A stretch of DNA of 33,037 nucleotides from Cognatishimia sp. F0-27 (GTDB taxonomy: Bacteria; Pseudomonadota; Alphaproteobacteria; Rhodobacterales; Rhodobacteraceae): NCBI RefSeq assembly GCF_020667845.1, contig NZ_JAFMPQ010000048.1, forward strand, positions 1-33,037. Direction: 5' to 3'. Position numbers and translations under genes: made by a program. The notes beneath the pieces are model-generated. The model did not search any database, was not told the origin of the DNA, and saw only the letters and a program-made list of their open reading frames with translations. Position 1 is the stretch's first letter, and each line of letters begins with the position of its first letter. Below are positions 9,341-18,510 of this stretch, piece by piece.

Positions 9341-9804
9341 TGGACAAGACGAAACCTGCCTGTCCCGGTTGAATTTGGCAACCGCCTCCTCTCCGGTTAG
9401 GCGGTTAGGCGGGGCGCGACAAGGGCCTCGGGTCAGGTCCGGAGGGAGACCGGTCGCGTGCGGCCCAGGGGGCGCATCGCGAATTGCCGAAAGCAATGCG
9501 CGAGGGGAGGCGGGCGGGTGTGTTCCGACGCAGCGGATGTCTGACGGACCAATCGTGAGAGCCGCGTTTGCGTCGGCGCGGCTGGCTTTCTTTTTGTCTT
9601 CGCGCAGATCATCTCGTCGATGAGCGGGACATGTCTCATCGTCAAACGCGGGGATTTGGCGGGGCGGTGTCAGGGGCCAGTGTCGAGTCTGACGGGGGTT
9701 TCCGCCGTGTTGCCCCGGCGGTGGCATCTGGCTCGACCGGTGGGATATCGCGAGCGCGGATCGCACGCAGCCGCAGCTTGTGTGCCTGCGCGGTGGCAGA
9801 CCTG
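9341..9804. other. Spacer of 464 bases, nothing recognised
   Basis: Lies between two minus-strand genes. The methyltransferase frame stays open through most of it, but the translation is low-quality (rich in R, P, H, S) and lacks a family match. No RNA gene or clear terminator was seen. Confidence 0.4.
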
Positions 9805-11325
9805 TCATTCCAATAGTGTCGACAGCCCGACCAAGCGGTCAATCGGGGCAAAGTCATCGGTCAGGGGCCGGGCATTCAGCCGCGAGACCACCTGTGCAAT
9901 ATAAGCCGGGTCGAGAACGGCAAAGCGTTTTGGGTCCGGCGTCCGGGTCTCGATCTGCGACACCGGGCTTTGCGCATCGCCCGCCAACAGGACAAAGACG
10001 CGGCGCTCGCCGGGTTGGGGCGGTATCGCCTCGGTCCAGACCTCCACATGGGGGAAGACCTCTTGCAGTGTCACGACAAGCGCGGCCAGCGCCTCCATGC
10101 GGTCCACATGGTCGATGGCGTTCATGGCAAACAGGCCGCCGGGCTCCAGCCTTGCCGCCACCAGCGCAAAAAACTCCACCGTGACCAGATGTGCGGGAAC
10201 GGCGATATCGGTAAAGGCATCGCCGACGATCACGTCGAATGCGCGTGTGCTCTCGCGCAAGACAGCGCGGGCATCGCGGTGCAGCACCGCGGCGCTGGTC
10301 GGGTCAAACCAGAAATCCCGCACAGCGGCGGCGGTCACGTCGGGGTCAACCTCGCTCACGACGATGTCCGACGCTCCGCGATCGGCCCAGGCGCGTGGGA
10401 CGGAATACGACCCGCCACCGATATGAAAGGACGAGAAATCATCCCGTCCCATGCGCATCCGGGGCAGGGCGTCGAGCATCGCGGTATGGTCTGTATGCAT
10501 GATCCGCGGCGTGGCTTCGGCGCTGATGCCGTGGGCGAGATGGTCGAGCACCATGAGGTTGACGGGGTGCGGCGCGTCCGCAAGCGCAATGGTTCGGATG
10601 CAGTAATAGCTGCTTTCCGTGTCGCAGACCCTTGGACCGCTCAGCGCCCATCCGCCCGCCGCGATTGGCAGGACCAGCGCGGCGGCGGCGGCCCACCTTG
10701 CCTTGCCCGCAAGGCCGCTCAGGAAGAAGCACAAGGCCGCGCTGACCGCATAGACCAACGCCATGATCAGCAGCGTGCCGACCGAGCCGACCCACGAGAT
10801 GAAGACAAACCCCGCCAGCAGGGTGCCGAGGATCGCCCCGACCGCCCCGGCGGCAAACATGGCACCCAGCACGCGCTCTGACTGCGCGGAGCCACGCATG
10901 GCGACCACGGCCAGCACCGGCGAGGGCACGCCCGCGAAGAGCGATGGCAGGAAGAATGCCAGCGTGGTCAGCACCCAGATCGCCAGCAAGGGGTCCGAGA
11001 CACTTAACAGCACCGGTGTCGCCACCCAGCGCAGCACGAGCGAGGCAAGGGCCGTGACAAGGGCGGCCATCGCCATGATCCAGCCGGTCGTCTGCAGCGC
11101 CTGCGCGCTGTCTCGTGCCGCCAGCCGGCCACCCCACCAATGCCCGACGCTGAACCCGGTCAGCACCACCGCGATGATCGCGGTCCACGTGTACAGGCTC
11201 ATGCCTACATAGGGCGCAATCATCCGCCCCGCGACGATCTCGACGACCAGCCCCCCGGCGGAAATCGCGGCCTGAAGCCCGATCAGGAGCCACAAGGGGC
11301 TTGTGGTGGAACGCGTGTCGGTCAT
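9805..11325 (-). CDS. Membrane-anchored spermidine-synthase-like protein
   Basis: A 506-residue two-part protein. Roughly the first 225 residues form a series of hydrophobic helices (WLLIGLQAAISAGGLVVEIV, then WTAIIAVVLTGFSVGHWWGG, and more), an MFS-like or EamA-like membrane part. From about residue 280 it has a Rossmann-type spermidine synthase fold: FHIGGGSYSVPRAW, IVVSEVDPDVTAAA, VLHRDARAVLRES, FDVIVGDAFTD and LEPGGLFAMNAID. The family's GGGDG is GGGSY here, so true polyamine transfer is uncertain. Such fused membrane/SpeE proteins are widespread and mostly uncharacterised. The start at 11325 has only a weak ribosome-binding site but fits the hydrophobic N-terminus. Confidence 0.85.
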   Translation of the reverse strand: MTDTRSTTSPLWLLIGLQAAISAGGLVVEIVAGRMIAPYVGMSLYTWTAIIAVVLTGFSVGHWWGGRLAARDSAQALQTTGWIMAMAALVTALASLVLRWVATPVLLSVSDPLLAIWVLTTLAFFLPSLFAGVPSPVLAVVAMRGSAQSERVLGAMFAAGAVGAILGTLLAGFVFISWVGSVGTLLIMALVYAVSAALCFFLSGLAGKARWAAAAALVLPIAAGGWALSGPRVCDTESSYYCIRTIALADAPHPVNLMVLDHLAHGISAEATPRIMHTDHTAMLDALPRMRMGRDDFSSFHIGGGSYSVPRAWADRGASDIVVSEVDPDVTAAAVRDFWFDPTSAAVLHRDARAVLRESTRAFDVIVGDAFTDIAVPAHLVTVEFFALVAARLEPGGLFAMNAIDHVDRMEALAALVVTLQEVFPHVEVWTEAIPPQPGERRVFVLLAGDAQSPVSQIETRTPDPKRFAVLDPAYIAQVVSRLNARPLTDDFAPIDRLVGLSTLLE

Positions 11326-11885
11326 GCGCCCATTAGGACGGGTTTTTCGTGATGGTCAATTCCTTGAAAGGGCGCGCGGTTTTCGCATTGCGACCTGAGC
11401 GGAGCGCGCGCCTTCAAGCAGTCGCTCCGCGGATGGTCCGTCCTGCTCGTCGCGGTGTCGAGGCGTGTTGTCCGGCAAAGCGTCGCTTGGCTCTGGGCCT
11501 ACACAAGACGGCGAACTCTTGGCGCGCGGGATCAAACGCCCACCTGTGATCGAAAACCGGAACCCGCGCGGCCTTGACGCGGCACCGGCGTCTCGATCGC
11601 GGGTCGGCGGTTTGGCAAGGCAACCGACCCGGCGCAAGCGACGGGGCTGCGCCACGCTGAACGGGCAGGGTGCCGCGTGCTGACGGTGAGGGCAGATGCA
11701 GGAATTCCCCTGTCTGCGGCCGATGCCTTGCAAGGATGTTTCGATGGCGCAAGAGACACGCGGGTCAAGCAAATCGATCGTCATATGCGAAACGCGGCAT
11801 TTCTCCTGGCTTCGCTTGATTCGCGTCAACGCACCCGATTGCCCGAATTGTTAAACTGGGACCGCCAGAAAACGAGGAGGGGGAT
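11326..11885. other. Divergent spacer of 560 bases, nothing recognised
   Basis: Separates the spermidine-synthase-like gene (minus) from the secreted cysteine-rich gene (plus), so it should contain both promoters. The open frames in it have Arg/Pro/Cys-rich translations and no ribosome-binding sites. The final 80 bases are more A/T-rich, as in a promoter, but I cannot fix -35 and -10 boxes. Confidence 0.4.
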
Positions 11886-12746
11886 ATGAGGGGTCTTCTA
11901 TGGATTGCGGCGTTGATCGCCACGTCGTGGATGTCCAGCGCGGCACGCGCTGAGAATTGGTCCATTTTCCGTAACTGCAGCACCGATCCATGCACGATAG
12001 GTGTGGCGCTGCCCAGCTATACCGTACCGGGATGGGACGCTGTGGCCACATATGCTGGCCCACAGGAAGCTTGGGCGGCAGCGTGCGAAATGCACTTCAG
12101 CGGCAGCACCAACTTTTCCCCGGACATCGCGGAGGGTCGTATTGATTGCAACGCCCTGTCTCCCGACCCGAACCGGCGGGATCCGGTTTGGGTGGCAGGC
12201 TGGTCAATCTTTCGCAATTGCAGCACCCGACCGTGCATGATCGGGGTGGCGCTGTCGGGATGGAGCCAGGCCGATTGGAGCCGGATCGGAACATACCGCA
12301 ATGCGGCGGAGGCCTGGATCGAGGCTTGCAGGATGCATTTCAACGATCCCAACCATTACGCGCCCGATATCATAGCGGGCCGGGTGGATTGCGGGACCCT
12401 GAGCGATGACGACCTTGAGGCTTTTCTTGGGGTCTGGTCCTTCGGGCGCGAAAACGAAGGCGAACTTTGCAGAATAAATCTGACAAACCGCCGTGGCACC
12501 TACGGGCTTGTCCTGGAGGCCTGCCACCCGAATGAAAGCTTCTGGGAGATTCACGGCACCCAGCTTTTGTTCCGTGATGCGAGCGGCACCGTCAGCACCA
12601 GCTTCACGCTTCAGCGTGTCGACTATTGGTCGGGCCCTTATCTGCTCGAACCGTCGCGGAACATTGTGCACTATCTGACCCGTGCCGCAGGGGCCACGCC
12701 GGACAACCCCTGCCCGGAAGGGTACAACCCTTACGGATGCAATTGA
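11886..12746 (+). CDS. Secreted cysteine-rich protein with a tandem 67-residue duplication and an Inh-like C-terminal domain
   Basis: A 286-residue protein. Residues 1-22 form a Sec signal peptide with an ARA cleavage site before ENW. Residues 25-91 and 106-172 are a gap-free duplication with 35 of 67 positions identical by hand count. Each copy starts WSIFRNCST, continues PC-IGVAL and ends G-R-(I/V)-DC. Four cysteines per copy are conserved (31, 36, 67, 88 and 112, 117, 148, 169), suggesting disulfides. Residues of about 180-245 (LGVWSFGRENEGELCRINL, a second Cys at 213, WEIHGTQLLFRDASG) loosely resemble the small beta-barrel of AprI/Inh metalloprotease inhibitors. Two more Cys (276, 285) close the chain. 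GGAGGGGG precedes the start. The repeated domain is not one I can name; it is probably periplasmic or extracellular. Confidence 0.85.
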   Translation: MRGLLWIAALIATSWMSSAARAENWSIFRNCSTDPCTIGVALPSYTVPGWDAVATYAGPQEAWAAACEMHFSGSTNFSPDIAEGRIDCNALSPDPNRRDPVWVAGWSIFRNCSTRPCMIGVALSGWSQADWSRIGTYRNAAEAWIEACRMHFNDPNHYAPDIIAGRVDCGTLSDDDLEAFLGVWSFGRENEGELCRINLTNRRGTYGLVLEACHPNESFWEIHGTQLLFRDASGTVSTSFTLQRVDYWSGPYLLEPSRNIVHYLTRAAGATPDNPCPEGYNPYGCN

Positions 12747-12754
12747 CAAAGCAT

Positions 12755-12776
12755 GGGGCCCTGTTTTCAGGGCCCC
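12755..12776 (+). terminator. Hairpin after the cysteine-rich secreted gene
   Basis: A perfect 9-base stem GGGGCCCTG / CAGGGCCCC with a TTTT loop begins 8 bases after the stop codon. It is not followed by a T-run, so it may be a weak terminator or an RNA 3'-end stabiliser. Confidence 0.6.
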
Positions 12777-13462
12777 TGTTGCACGGTGCGGTCGTCAGGC
12801 GCGTTGGGTGCGAGTTGGGCCGAAAGGGCGGGTCGACGCAGTGGCAAGGCGTTTTCAGCGACAGGAAAGGCGGTTGACGGCGGCACAACGCTTTACCAGA
12901 CGCGTGGCGAGTGGCGGCAAACGGATCGGGACCATGGCCGCGGCCCGTTGATGCTTCCCGATCTTCAGCCACAGGTTTGGTGGCGTGTTCGAAACCAGAA
13001 ATCCTGTCATTCTGCGCATCATTATGGTCGACGGTTTGAGCGCGAAAATCCACGAGTACTCGGGGTCGCGATTGCGGCCGCACGGAAGATGCAGCATCGC
13101 ACGCGGTTGGGTGCGCATGGGGCGCATCCGGCTTGACGCTGAACAGACCCGCGGCTTGCCGGGCAGTGCGCGCGGGTTGGGGCGCGTGCGACGAAAAGCG
13201 AAACCGAGACCCGGCGCTCCGGCAGATCGACACTGCTGACCTGTCTCGGTTCCGCACTGACGCGGCCATCCCGGATGGCGTCGATGTCACTGGAATTGCG
13301 TGCCCGACCACCGGTTCTGCGCGGCGCCGCTTTTTCTGTGCCCGCCGGACCGGTGCGGCAGGGCATTCATGCCCTTGCGCGCAAGGGCCGGGGCGCATAG
13401 AAGACGCCGAAATCTTTGACGCCGGCGCCAGGGAAACGCGCCCCAGATGACGAGGAACCAGA
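12777..13462. other. Spacer of about 690 bases upstream of tig
   Basis: No convincing coding region on either strand. A long minus-strand open frame here continues into the antisense of tig and is a shadow. The only clear structure is the palindrome near 13371-13388, listed separately. Confidence 0.4.
13371..13388. repeat. 18-base perfect palindrome upstream of tig
   Basis: GCCCTTGCGCGCAAGGGC is fully self-complementary. It overlaps a second possible hairpin, GGGCAT-TC-ATGCCC (13361-13374), so the two would compete in RNA. It lies 74 bases before the tig start codon and could be an operator or leader structure. Confidence 0.6.
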
Positions 13463-14794
13463 ATGCAGGTCACCGAGACGCTCAACGACGGGCTCAAGCG
13501 CGGGTACAACATCACGGTCACCGCCGCCGAGCTTGACGAAAAGGTCAATGCAAAGCTCGAAGAAGCGCGCCCCGAGATCGAGATGAAGGGCTTCCGCAAA
13601 GGCAAGGTGCCGATGCCGCTGCTCAAGAAGCAGTTCGGCCAGCGCCTGCTTGGCGAGTCGATGCAAGAGGCCATCGACGGTGCCATGAACGCGCATTTCG
13701 AGAAGACCGGCGACCGCCCGGCGCTCCAGCCCGAGGTCAAGATGACCAATGAAGACTGGAAGGAAGGCGACGATATCGAGGTCAGCATGTCCTACGAGGC
13801 GCTGCCGGATGTGCCGGAGATCGACCTTGCCTCGATCACCATCGAGCGCCTGGTCGTGAAAGCCGAGGATGAAGCGGTTAACGAGGCCCTCGCGCAGCTT
13901 GCGGAAACCGCGCAGGATTTCAAGGATCGCCGCAAGGGGTCCAAGGCCAAGGAGGGCGACCAGGTCGTGATCGATTTTGTCGGCAAGGTCGATGGCGAGG
14001 CGTTCGAAGGTGGCTCCGCCGAGGATTATCCGCTTGTGCTGGGTTCCAACAGCTTCATCCCGGGGTTCGAGGATCAGCTTGTCGGTGTGAAGGTCGACGA
14101 GGAAAAGGCCGTGGAGGTGACTTTCCCGGAAGAATACGGCGCGGAGAACCTTGCCGGCAAAGCGGCCGTGTTTGACGTCACGGTGAAAGCGGTCAAGGAG
14201 CCCAAGGCGGCCGAGATCGACGACGAGATGGCCAAGAAATTCGGCGCCGAGGATCTTGAAGCACTGAAGGGACAGCTGCGTGAGCGGCTTGAAGCGGAAT
14301 ATGCCGGAGCAGCCCGCGCCGTGATGAAGCGCGCGATGCTCGACAAGCTTGACGAGATGGTGAGCTTTGATCTGCCGCCGACCCTGGTGGATGCGGAAGC
14401 CAAGCAGATCGCCCATCAGCTTTGGCACGAGGAAAACCCGGATGTGGAAGGGCATGATCATCCGGAGATCGAAGCAACAGACGAGCACAAGACGCTGGCG
14501 GAGCGGCGCGTGCGTCTCGGATTGCTGCTTGCCGAGCTTGGACAGAAGGCCGAGGTGGAGGTCACCGAGGCGGAGATGACCCAGGCGATCATGGGTCAGG
14601 CGCGTCAGTATCCGGGTCAGGAGCGCCAGTTCTTCGATTTTGTGCGTCAGAACCCGCAGATGCAGCAGCAGATGCGCGCGCCGATTTTCGAGGACAAGGT
14701 CATTGACCATATCGCCGAACAGGCGACCGTCACGGAGAAGGAGGTCTCCAAGGAAGACCTTCAGGCTGCTGTGGACGCGCTTGACGACGCGTGA
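13463..14794 (+). CDS. tig: Trigger factor, ribosome-bound chaperone
   Basis: Binds at the exit tunnel of the ribosome and shields nascent chains; it also has peptidyl-prolyl isomerase activity. The 443-residue length is typical. The N-terminal ribosome-binding loop GFRKGKVP is at 43-50. The FKBP-type isomerase domain runs from about 164 to 246 ([31 protein letters not shown]). The remaining helical C-terminal domain forms the chaperone arms. A GAGGAA ribosome-binding site precedes the ATG. The gene stands alone: it has its own terminator, and no clpP or clpX follows, although these are frequent neighbours in other bacteria. Confidence 0.97.
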   Translation: MQVTETLNDGLKRGYNITVTAAELDEKVNAKLEEARPEIEMKGFRKGKVPMPLLKKQFGQRLLGESMQEAIDGAMNAHFEKTGDRPALQPEVKMTNEDWKEGDDIEVSMSYEALPDVPEIDLASITIERLVVKAEDEAVNEALAQLAETAQDFKDRRKGSKAKEGDQVVIDFVGKVDGEAFEGGSAEDYPLVLGSNSFIPGFEDQLVGVKVDEEKAVEVTFPEEYGAENLAGKAAVFDVTVKAVKEPKAAEIDDEMAKKFGAEDLEALKGQLRERLEAEYAGAARAVMKRAMLDKLDEMVSFDLPPTLVDAEAKQIAHQLWHEENPDVEGHDHPEIEATDEHKTLAERRVRLGLLLAELGQKAEVEVTEAEMTQAIMGQARQYPGQERQFFDFVRQNPQMQQQMRAPIFEDKVIDHIAEQATVTEKEVSKEDLQAAVDALDDA

Positions 14795-14822
14795 CCGAAA
14801 AACCGGTCAGACACATGCAAAA

Positions 14823-14850
14823 GCCGCCCCACGGGGCGGCTTTTTCTTTT
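14823..14850 (+). terminator. Rho-independent terminator of tig
   Basis: GCCGCCCC / GGGGCGGC with a 2-base apparent loop (in practice a slightly shorter stem), followed by TTTTTCTTTTT, 28 bases after the stop codon. Confidence 0.92.
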
Positions 14851-14861
14851 TGGCATTGGAT

Positions 14862-14932
14862 GGGGGCGCTGCCCCCGTCTTTGGCACGCCAAAGACTCCC
14901 CCGGGATATTGAAGAGCCCAAAGAAGACGGGG
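14862..14932. repeat. Dispersed GC-rich hairpin repeat, copy 1
   Basis: Two adjacent perfect stem-loops, GGGGGC/GCCCCC (14862-14876) and GTCTTTGGC/GCCAAAGAC (14877-14896), are followed by CCCCCGGGATATT (14898-14910) and GCCCAAAGAA (14916-14925), then a G-run that could pair back to the C-run. Copy 2 near the end of the window shares the last two blocks exactly. I recall similar elements downstream of genes in Rhodobacterales genomes. The rest of this spacer, to 15107, shows nothing recognisable. Confidence 0.75.
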
Positions 14933-15107
14933 GAGGGGGACGCGTCTCGCCGTGGAATGCGCAGGCCGCAGGCGAGGCACAACGTGCACCTCGAAGGCAT
15001 GCAGGGGCAGGCCCGGGCGGGACCGCGTGCGGGGGACAGCGAGTGCTGGGTCGGTCCGGCGTGATCTTCGGCCCTGACGCGCAGGTGCCCGGTTCTGTGC
15101 CCGGTCG

Positions 15108-15911
15108 TCAGCTATAGGCGATGATCAGGAGGACGCTTCCGAGAATCACCCGGTAGATCACGTAAGGCGTGAAGCTGACCGACCGCAAAAGGCGCATCAT
15201 GAAGACCAGCGCAGCAAGGGCCGCGACAAAGGAAAACACCGCAACAATGGCCCCGTCGCGGGCCGCCGCCAAATCCATATCCGCGATCACGTCGAGCGCG
15301 GAGAGTGTGCCGGCGGCAATGATCGTGGGGATCGACATCAACATCGCGAGGCGGGCGGCATCGGTGCGGGCGTATCCCAGTTGCCGCGCCGCGGTGATCG
15401 TGATGCCGGACCGCGATGTGCCGGGAATGAGCGCGATGGCCTGCCAAAGCCCCATGATCAGAGCGTCTTTCAGGCTCCAGTTTTCGGCTGTCTTGCTCTG
15501 CGCGCCGCGTTTGTCTGCCCAGTAGAGGACCAGACCGAACAGCAGCATGGTCCAGCCGATCACCGCGGTGGAGCGCATGGCTTCATCCAGGCCCGTGAGT
15601 TTGAGCGCCAGGCCGGCGAGGATCACAGGCACGGTTGCAATCGCCAGACAGAGCGCCAGAAAGGCGCCTTGCGTATCGACGCGGCCTTGCACAAGGCGGC
15701 CCGTGCCGATGACGGCGCGCCGCACATCGCTCCAGAAATAGAGCACCACCGCGCCGAGCGTGCCCACATGGGCGGCGACATCAATGATGCGGCCCTGATC
15801 CTCATGTCCGGTCAGATTCGGCAGCAAGATCAGGTGACCAGAGGAGGAGATCGGGAGGAATTCCGTCACACCTTGGATCAGAGCGAGGATCATCAGGTAA
15901 GTAAAAGTCAT
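15108..15911 (-). CDS. uppP: Undecaprenyl-diphosphate phosphatase
   Basis: An integral membrane enzyme that removes a phosphate from undecaprenyl diphosphate, recycling the lipid carrier for peptidoglycan and other wall polymers. Loss of this step causes bacitracin sensitivity, hence the older name bacA. The 267-residue protein has both family motifs: QGVTEFLPISSSGHL (13-27, with Glu17) and PGTSRSG (163-169). Several hydrophobic helices are evident. I start at 15911 (MTFTYLMILALIQG) because the family begins just there; an in-frame start 36 codons upstream adds unrelated sequence. It is transcribed divergently from gltD. Confidence 0.95.
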   Translation of the reverse strand: MTFTYLMILALIQGVTEFLPISSSGHLILLPNLTGHEDQGRIIDVAAHVGTLGAVVLYFWSDVRRAVIGTGRLVQGRVDTQGAFLALCLAIATVPVILAGLALKLTGLDEAMRSTAVIGWTMLLFGLVLYWADKRGAQSKTAENWSLKDALIMGLWQAIALIPGTSRSGITITAARQLGYARTDAARLAMLMSIPTIIAAGTLSALDVIADMDLAAARDGAIVAVFSFVAALAALVFMMRLLRSVSFTPYVIYRVILGSVLLIIAYS

Positions 15912-15975
15912 GACGTGCGGTCCCGGACGTTGTTGGATGTGGTATAACTGATTGAAAATACGTTGAAAGACAAAA

Positions 15976-16000
15976 ATTATATCCGATCCGGACGTATAAT
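15976..16000. promoter_or_regulatory. Candidate overlapping divergent promoters of uppP and gltD
   Basis: A perfect TATAAT on the minus strand (15976-15981) and another on the plus strand (15995-16000) lie 13 bases apart in an A/T-rich patch between the divergent genes. They would give leaders of roughly 60 and 120 bases. No good -35 box was found for either, so this is tentative. Confidence 0.35.
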
Positions 16001-16127
16001 CGCCCTGTGGAGCAAGCATCTTTTGGGTGCTCAGAGGAAAATCTTGTTAATAGGTCAGTATAAATGACTTTTCTTTCGGGCGATCCTCTTTTAGAGAGTG
16101 CGGACTGACCGCTTTGGAGGTGTGTTG

Positions 16128-17561
16128 ATGGCAAAGCAGCCGATGTTGAAATTCGTGCAGACTGCGCGCGAGATGCCCGAGAAGCGCGGGGCGGAGACGC
16201 GGCGCGAGGATTTCCAGGAAATCTATGCCGAGTATGCCCGTGCCAAGGCCGAGGAGCAATCCGCGCGGTGCAGCCAGTGCGGCGTGCCGTATTGCCAGAG
16301 CCATTGTCCGTTGCACAACAACATCCCCGACTGGCTGCGTCTGACGGCGACGGGCCGTCTGCGGGAGGCCTATGAGGTCAGCCAGGCGACCAACACTTTC
16401 CCGGAGATCTGCGGCCGCATCTGCCCGCAGGACCGTTTGTGCGAAGGCAATTGCGTCATCGAGCAGTCCGGCCATGGCACCGTGACGATTGGCGCGGTAG
16501 AGAAATACATCACCGATACAGCCTGGGAAGAGGGCTGGGTCGAGATCCCGAAGCCGGCCGTGGAGCGCAGCGAATCCGTTGGAATCATTGGCGGGGGTCC
16601 GGGCGGGCTTGCCGCCGCCGACATGCTGCGTCGCGCCGGCTTCCAGGTCACCATCTATGACCGCTACGACCGGGCGGGCGGGTTGCTGACCTATGGCATT
16701 CCGGGATTCAAGCTTGAAAAACCAGTGGTTATGCGCCGCAACGAGCAACTTGAAAAGGCCGGTGTGCGCTTCGTGATGAACTGCTCTGTTGGCGAGGACA
16801 TGTCCTTTGACGAGATCCGCGCACAGCATGACGCGGTGATCATCGCCACCGGGGTCTACAAGAGCCGAGACCTGCCGGGGCCGGGCGCGGGCGCGACGGG
16901 AATCGAGCGCGCGATCGATTACCTTACCGCCTCCAACCGCAAGTCTTTTGGCGACTCGGTGCCGGAATTCGACGAAGGCCGGCTCAACGCGGAAGGCAAG
17001 CGCGTGGTCGTGATCGGTGGCGGCGACACCGCCATGGATTGCGTCCGCACCGCGATCCGGCAGGGCGCCACATCCGTCAAATGCCTGTATCGCCGCGACC
17101 GCGCCAACATGCCCGGCTCGCAGCGCGAAGTGCAGAATGCCGAGGAAGAAGGTGTGCAATTCGAGTGGCTTACCGCGCCGGTTGCGTTCAAGGGCGACCC
17201 GGTCAACGCCGTGGTCGTGCAAAAGATGCGGCTTGGTGCGCCGGATGCGACGGGCCGTCAGAGCCCCGAGGTGATCGAGGGCTCGGAGTATGACGAGCCG
17301 GCCGATCTGGTGATCAAGGCGCTGGGCTTCGAGCCCGAGGACCTGCCGAAGCTCTGGGGTCAGCCCGAGCTTGCGGTGACGCGCTGGGGCACCGTGAAGG
17401 CGGAGTTCACCACCGGCCGCACGGACCTTCCGGGCGTCTACGCGGTGGGTGACATCGTGCGGGGCGCGAGCCTTGTGGTCTGGGCCATCCGTGACGGGCG
17501 CGACTGCGCCGAGGCGATTATCGCAGACCTTGCCGGGGCGGGATCTGTCGCCGCGGAATAG
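16128..17561 (+). CDS. gltD: Glutamate synthase small subunit (NADPH, beta subunit)
   Basis: Takes electrons from NADPH through FAD and iron-sulfur clusters to the large subunit GltB. The 477-residue protein has the N-terminal cluster-binding cysteines (48, 51, 56, 60 in CSQCGVPYCQSHC, and 95, 99, 105, 109 in CGRICPQDRLCEGNC). The FAD fold IIGGGPGGLAAADML is at about 153-167 and the NADPH-binding VVVIGGGDTAMDC at about 293-305. The start at 16128 (MAKQPMLKF) is preceded by TTTGGAGG. It lies upstream of gltB with two small genes between, the reverse of the common gltB-gltD order. Confidence 0.97.
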   Translation: MAKQPMLKFVQTAREMPEKRGAETRREDFQEIYAEYARAKAEEQSARCSQCGVPYCQSHCPLHNNIPDWLRLTATGRLREAYEVSQATNTFPEICGRICPQDRLCEGNCVIEQSGHGTVTIGAVEKYITDTAWEEGWVEIPKPAVERSESVGIIGGGPGGLAAADMLRRAGFQVTIYDRYDRAGGLLTYGIPGFKLEKPVVMRRNEQLEKAGVRFVMNCSVGEDMSFDEIRAQHDAVIIATGVYKSRDLPGPGAGATGIERAIDYLTASNRKSFGDSVPEFDEGRLNAEGKRVVVIGGGDTAMDCVRTAIRQGATSVKCLYRRDRANMPGSQREVQNAEEEGVQFEWLTAPVAFKGDPVNAVVVQKMRLGAPDATGRQSPEVIEGSEYDEPADLVIKALGFEPEDLPKLWGQPELAVTRWGTVKAEFTTGRTDLPGVYAVGDIVRGASLVVWAIRDGRDCAEAIIADLAGAGSVAAE

Positions 17562-17563
17562 GG

Positions 17564-17607
17564 ATGCACAAAGCATGCACAATCCATGCACATTGCATGC
17601 GCATCAC
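17564..17607 (+). repeat. Four 11-base tandem repeats after gltD
   Basis: ATGCACAAAGC, ATGCACAATCC, ATGCACATTGC and ATGCGCATCAC follow one another without gaps, beginning 2 bases after the gltD stop codon. The 11-base period is close to one helical turn, so the ATGCAC boxes would face the same side of the DNA. It lies 68 bases upstream of the first GFA gene. Confidence 0.8.
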
Positions 17608-17675
17608 GGGCATATAAGCGATTGCGGAACAATGGAGGCGGGTCAGCAACCCTGACTCATCTGGAGAGGGCGGAC

Positions 17676-18098
17676 ATGGCGGCGGACGGGACCACGCTTG
17701 AAGGGCGCTGTTTGTGCGGTGCGGTGACAGTGACCGCGCGCGCGGCCACGCAGCCGCGCCTGCACGCGTGTCATTGCGCCATGTGCCGCCGCCACACCAG
17801 CGGCCTGTTCGTGTCGATCGAGACAGAGGCGCCCGAGATCACCGGACCGGCGCGCAGCTTCCAGTCGTCGGATTGGGCCGAGCGCGGGTTTTGCGGCACA
17901 TGCGGCTCGACGCTCTGGTATGGCACGCGGGCGGACGGCGTGCGCCATCTTGCCGCCGGGCTGTTCGAGGATGCGGGCCACGGGCGGATGGAGATCGAGT
18001 TCTTTGCCGATTGCTGCCCGTCGGGCTATGCGCTGGCGGGCACGCATCGCAAGATGAGCACCGCCGAGACACAGGCGTTTTTCGGGGTGCAACCATGA
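17676..18098 (+). CDS. GFA-domain protein 1 (glutathione-dependent formaldehyde-activating enzyme-like)
   Basis: A 140-residue small zinc protein. The family's cysteine pattern is intact: RCLCGAV (Cys12, 14), CHCAMC (Cys32, 34, 37) and CGTCGS (Cys73, 76). The founding member, Gfa, was described as aiding the reaction of formaldehyde with glutathione, but most relatives have no proven function. ATG 17676 is chosen because GGAGAGGG lies just upstream (17663-17670); an earlier start at 17586 sits inside the tandem repeat. Its stop overlaps the start of the next GFA gene (ATGA), so the two are translationally coupled within the glutamate synthase cluster. Confidence 0.88.
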   Translation: MAADGTTLEGRCLCGAVTVTARAATQPRLHACHCAMCRRHTSGLFVSIETEAPEITGPARSFQSSDWAERGFCGTCGSTLWYGTRADGVRHLAAGLFEDAGHGRMEIEFFADCCPSGYALAGTHRKMSTAETQAFFGVQP

Positions 18099-18510
18099 GC
18101 CGTATCGAGGGCCAGTGCCTGTGCGGAGCGGTCTCCGTCGCGGTGAACGACCCGCCCGGCTGGGTAGGGCTGTGCCATTGCGACATGTGCAAGCGGTGGT
18201 CTGGCGCTGTGTTTGCCGCGTTTCCGGCCTCGGATTTCGCGCTCAGCGGTCCGGTGATGGAGCATCCATCCTCGCCGGTCTCCTATCGCGCCTTCTGTGG
18301 CCGCTGCGGCAGCCATCTTTACATGCGCGACGATGACCGCGCGGAACGGGATTTCATGCCGGGCCTTTTCGCCGCGACAGGCGACTGGCCGCTCAAATCC
18401 GAAATCTATACCGACCGCGCCCTGTGCTGGGCGCGGCTGCCCGGCGATCACAAGCGGGCGACCGAGGCTGAATACGAAGCCAAGTATCCATCCCCAATGG
18501 GAGATCACGC

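Noticed and set aside
12604-13788. 394-codon minus-strand frame
   Set aside because: Runs from a spacer into the antisense of tig; Arg/Pro/Ser-rich and no ribosome-binding site.
16047-17591. 514-codon minus-strand frame
   Set aside because: Antisense shadow of gltD.
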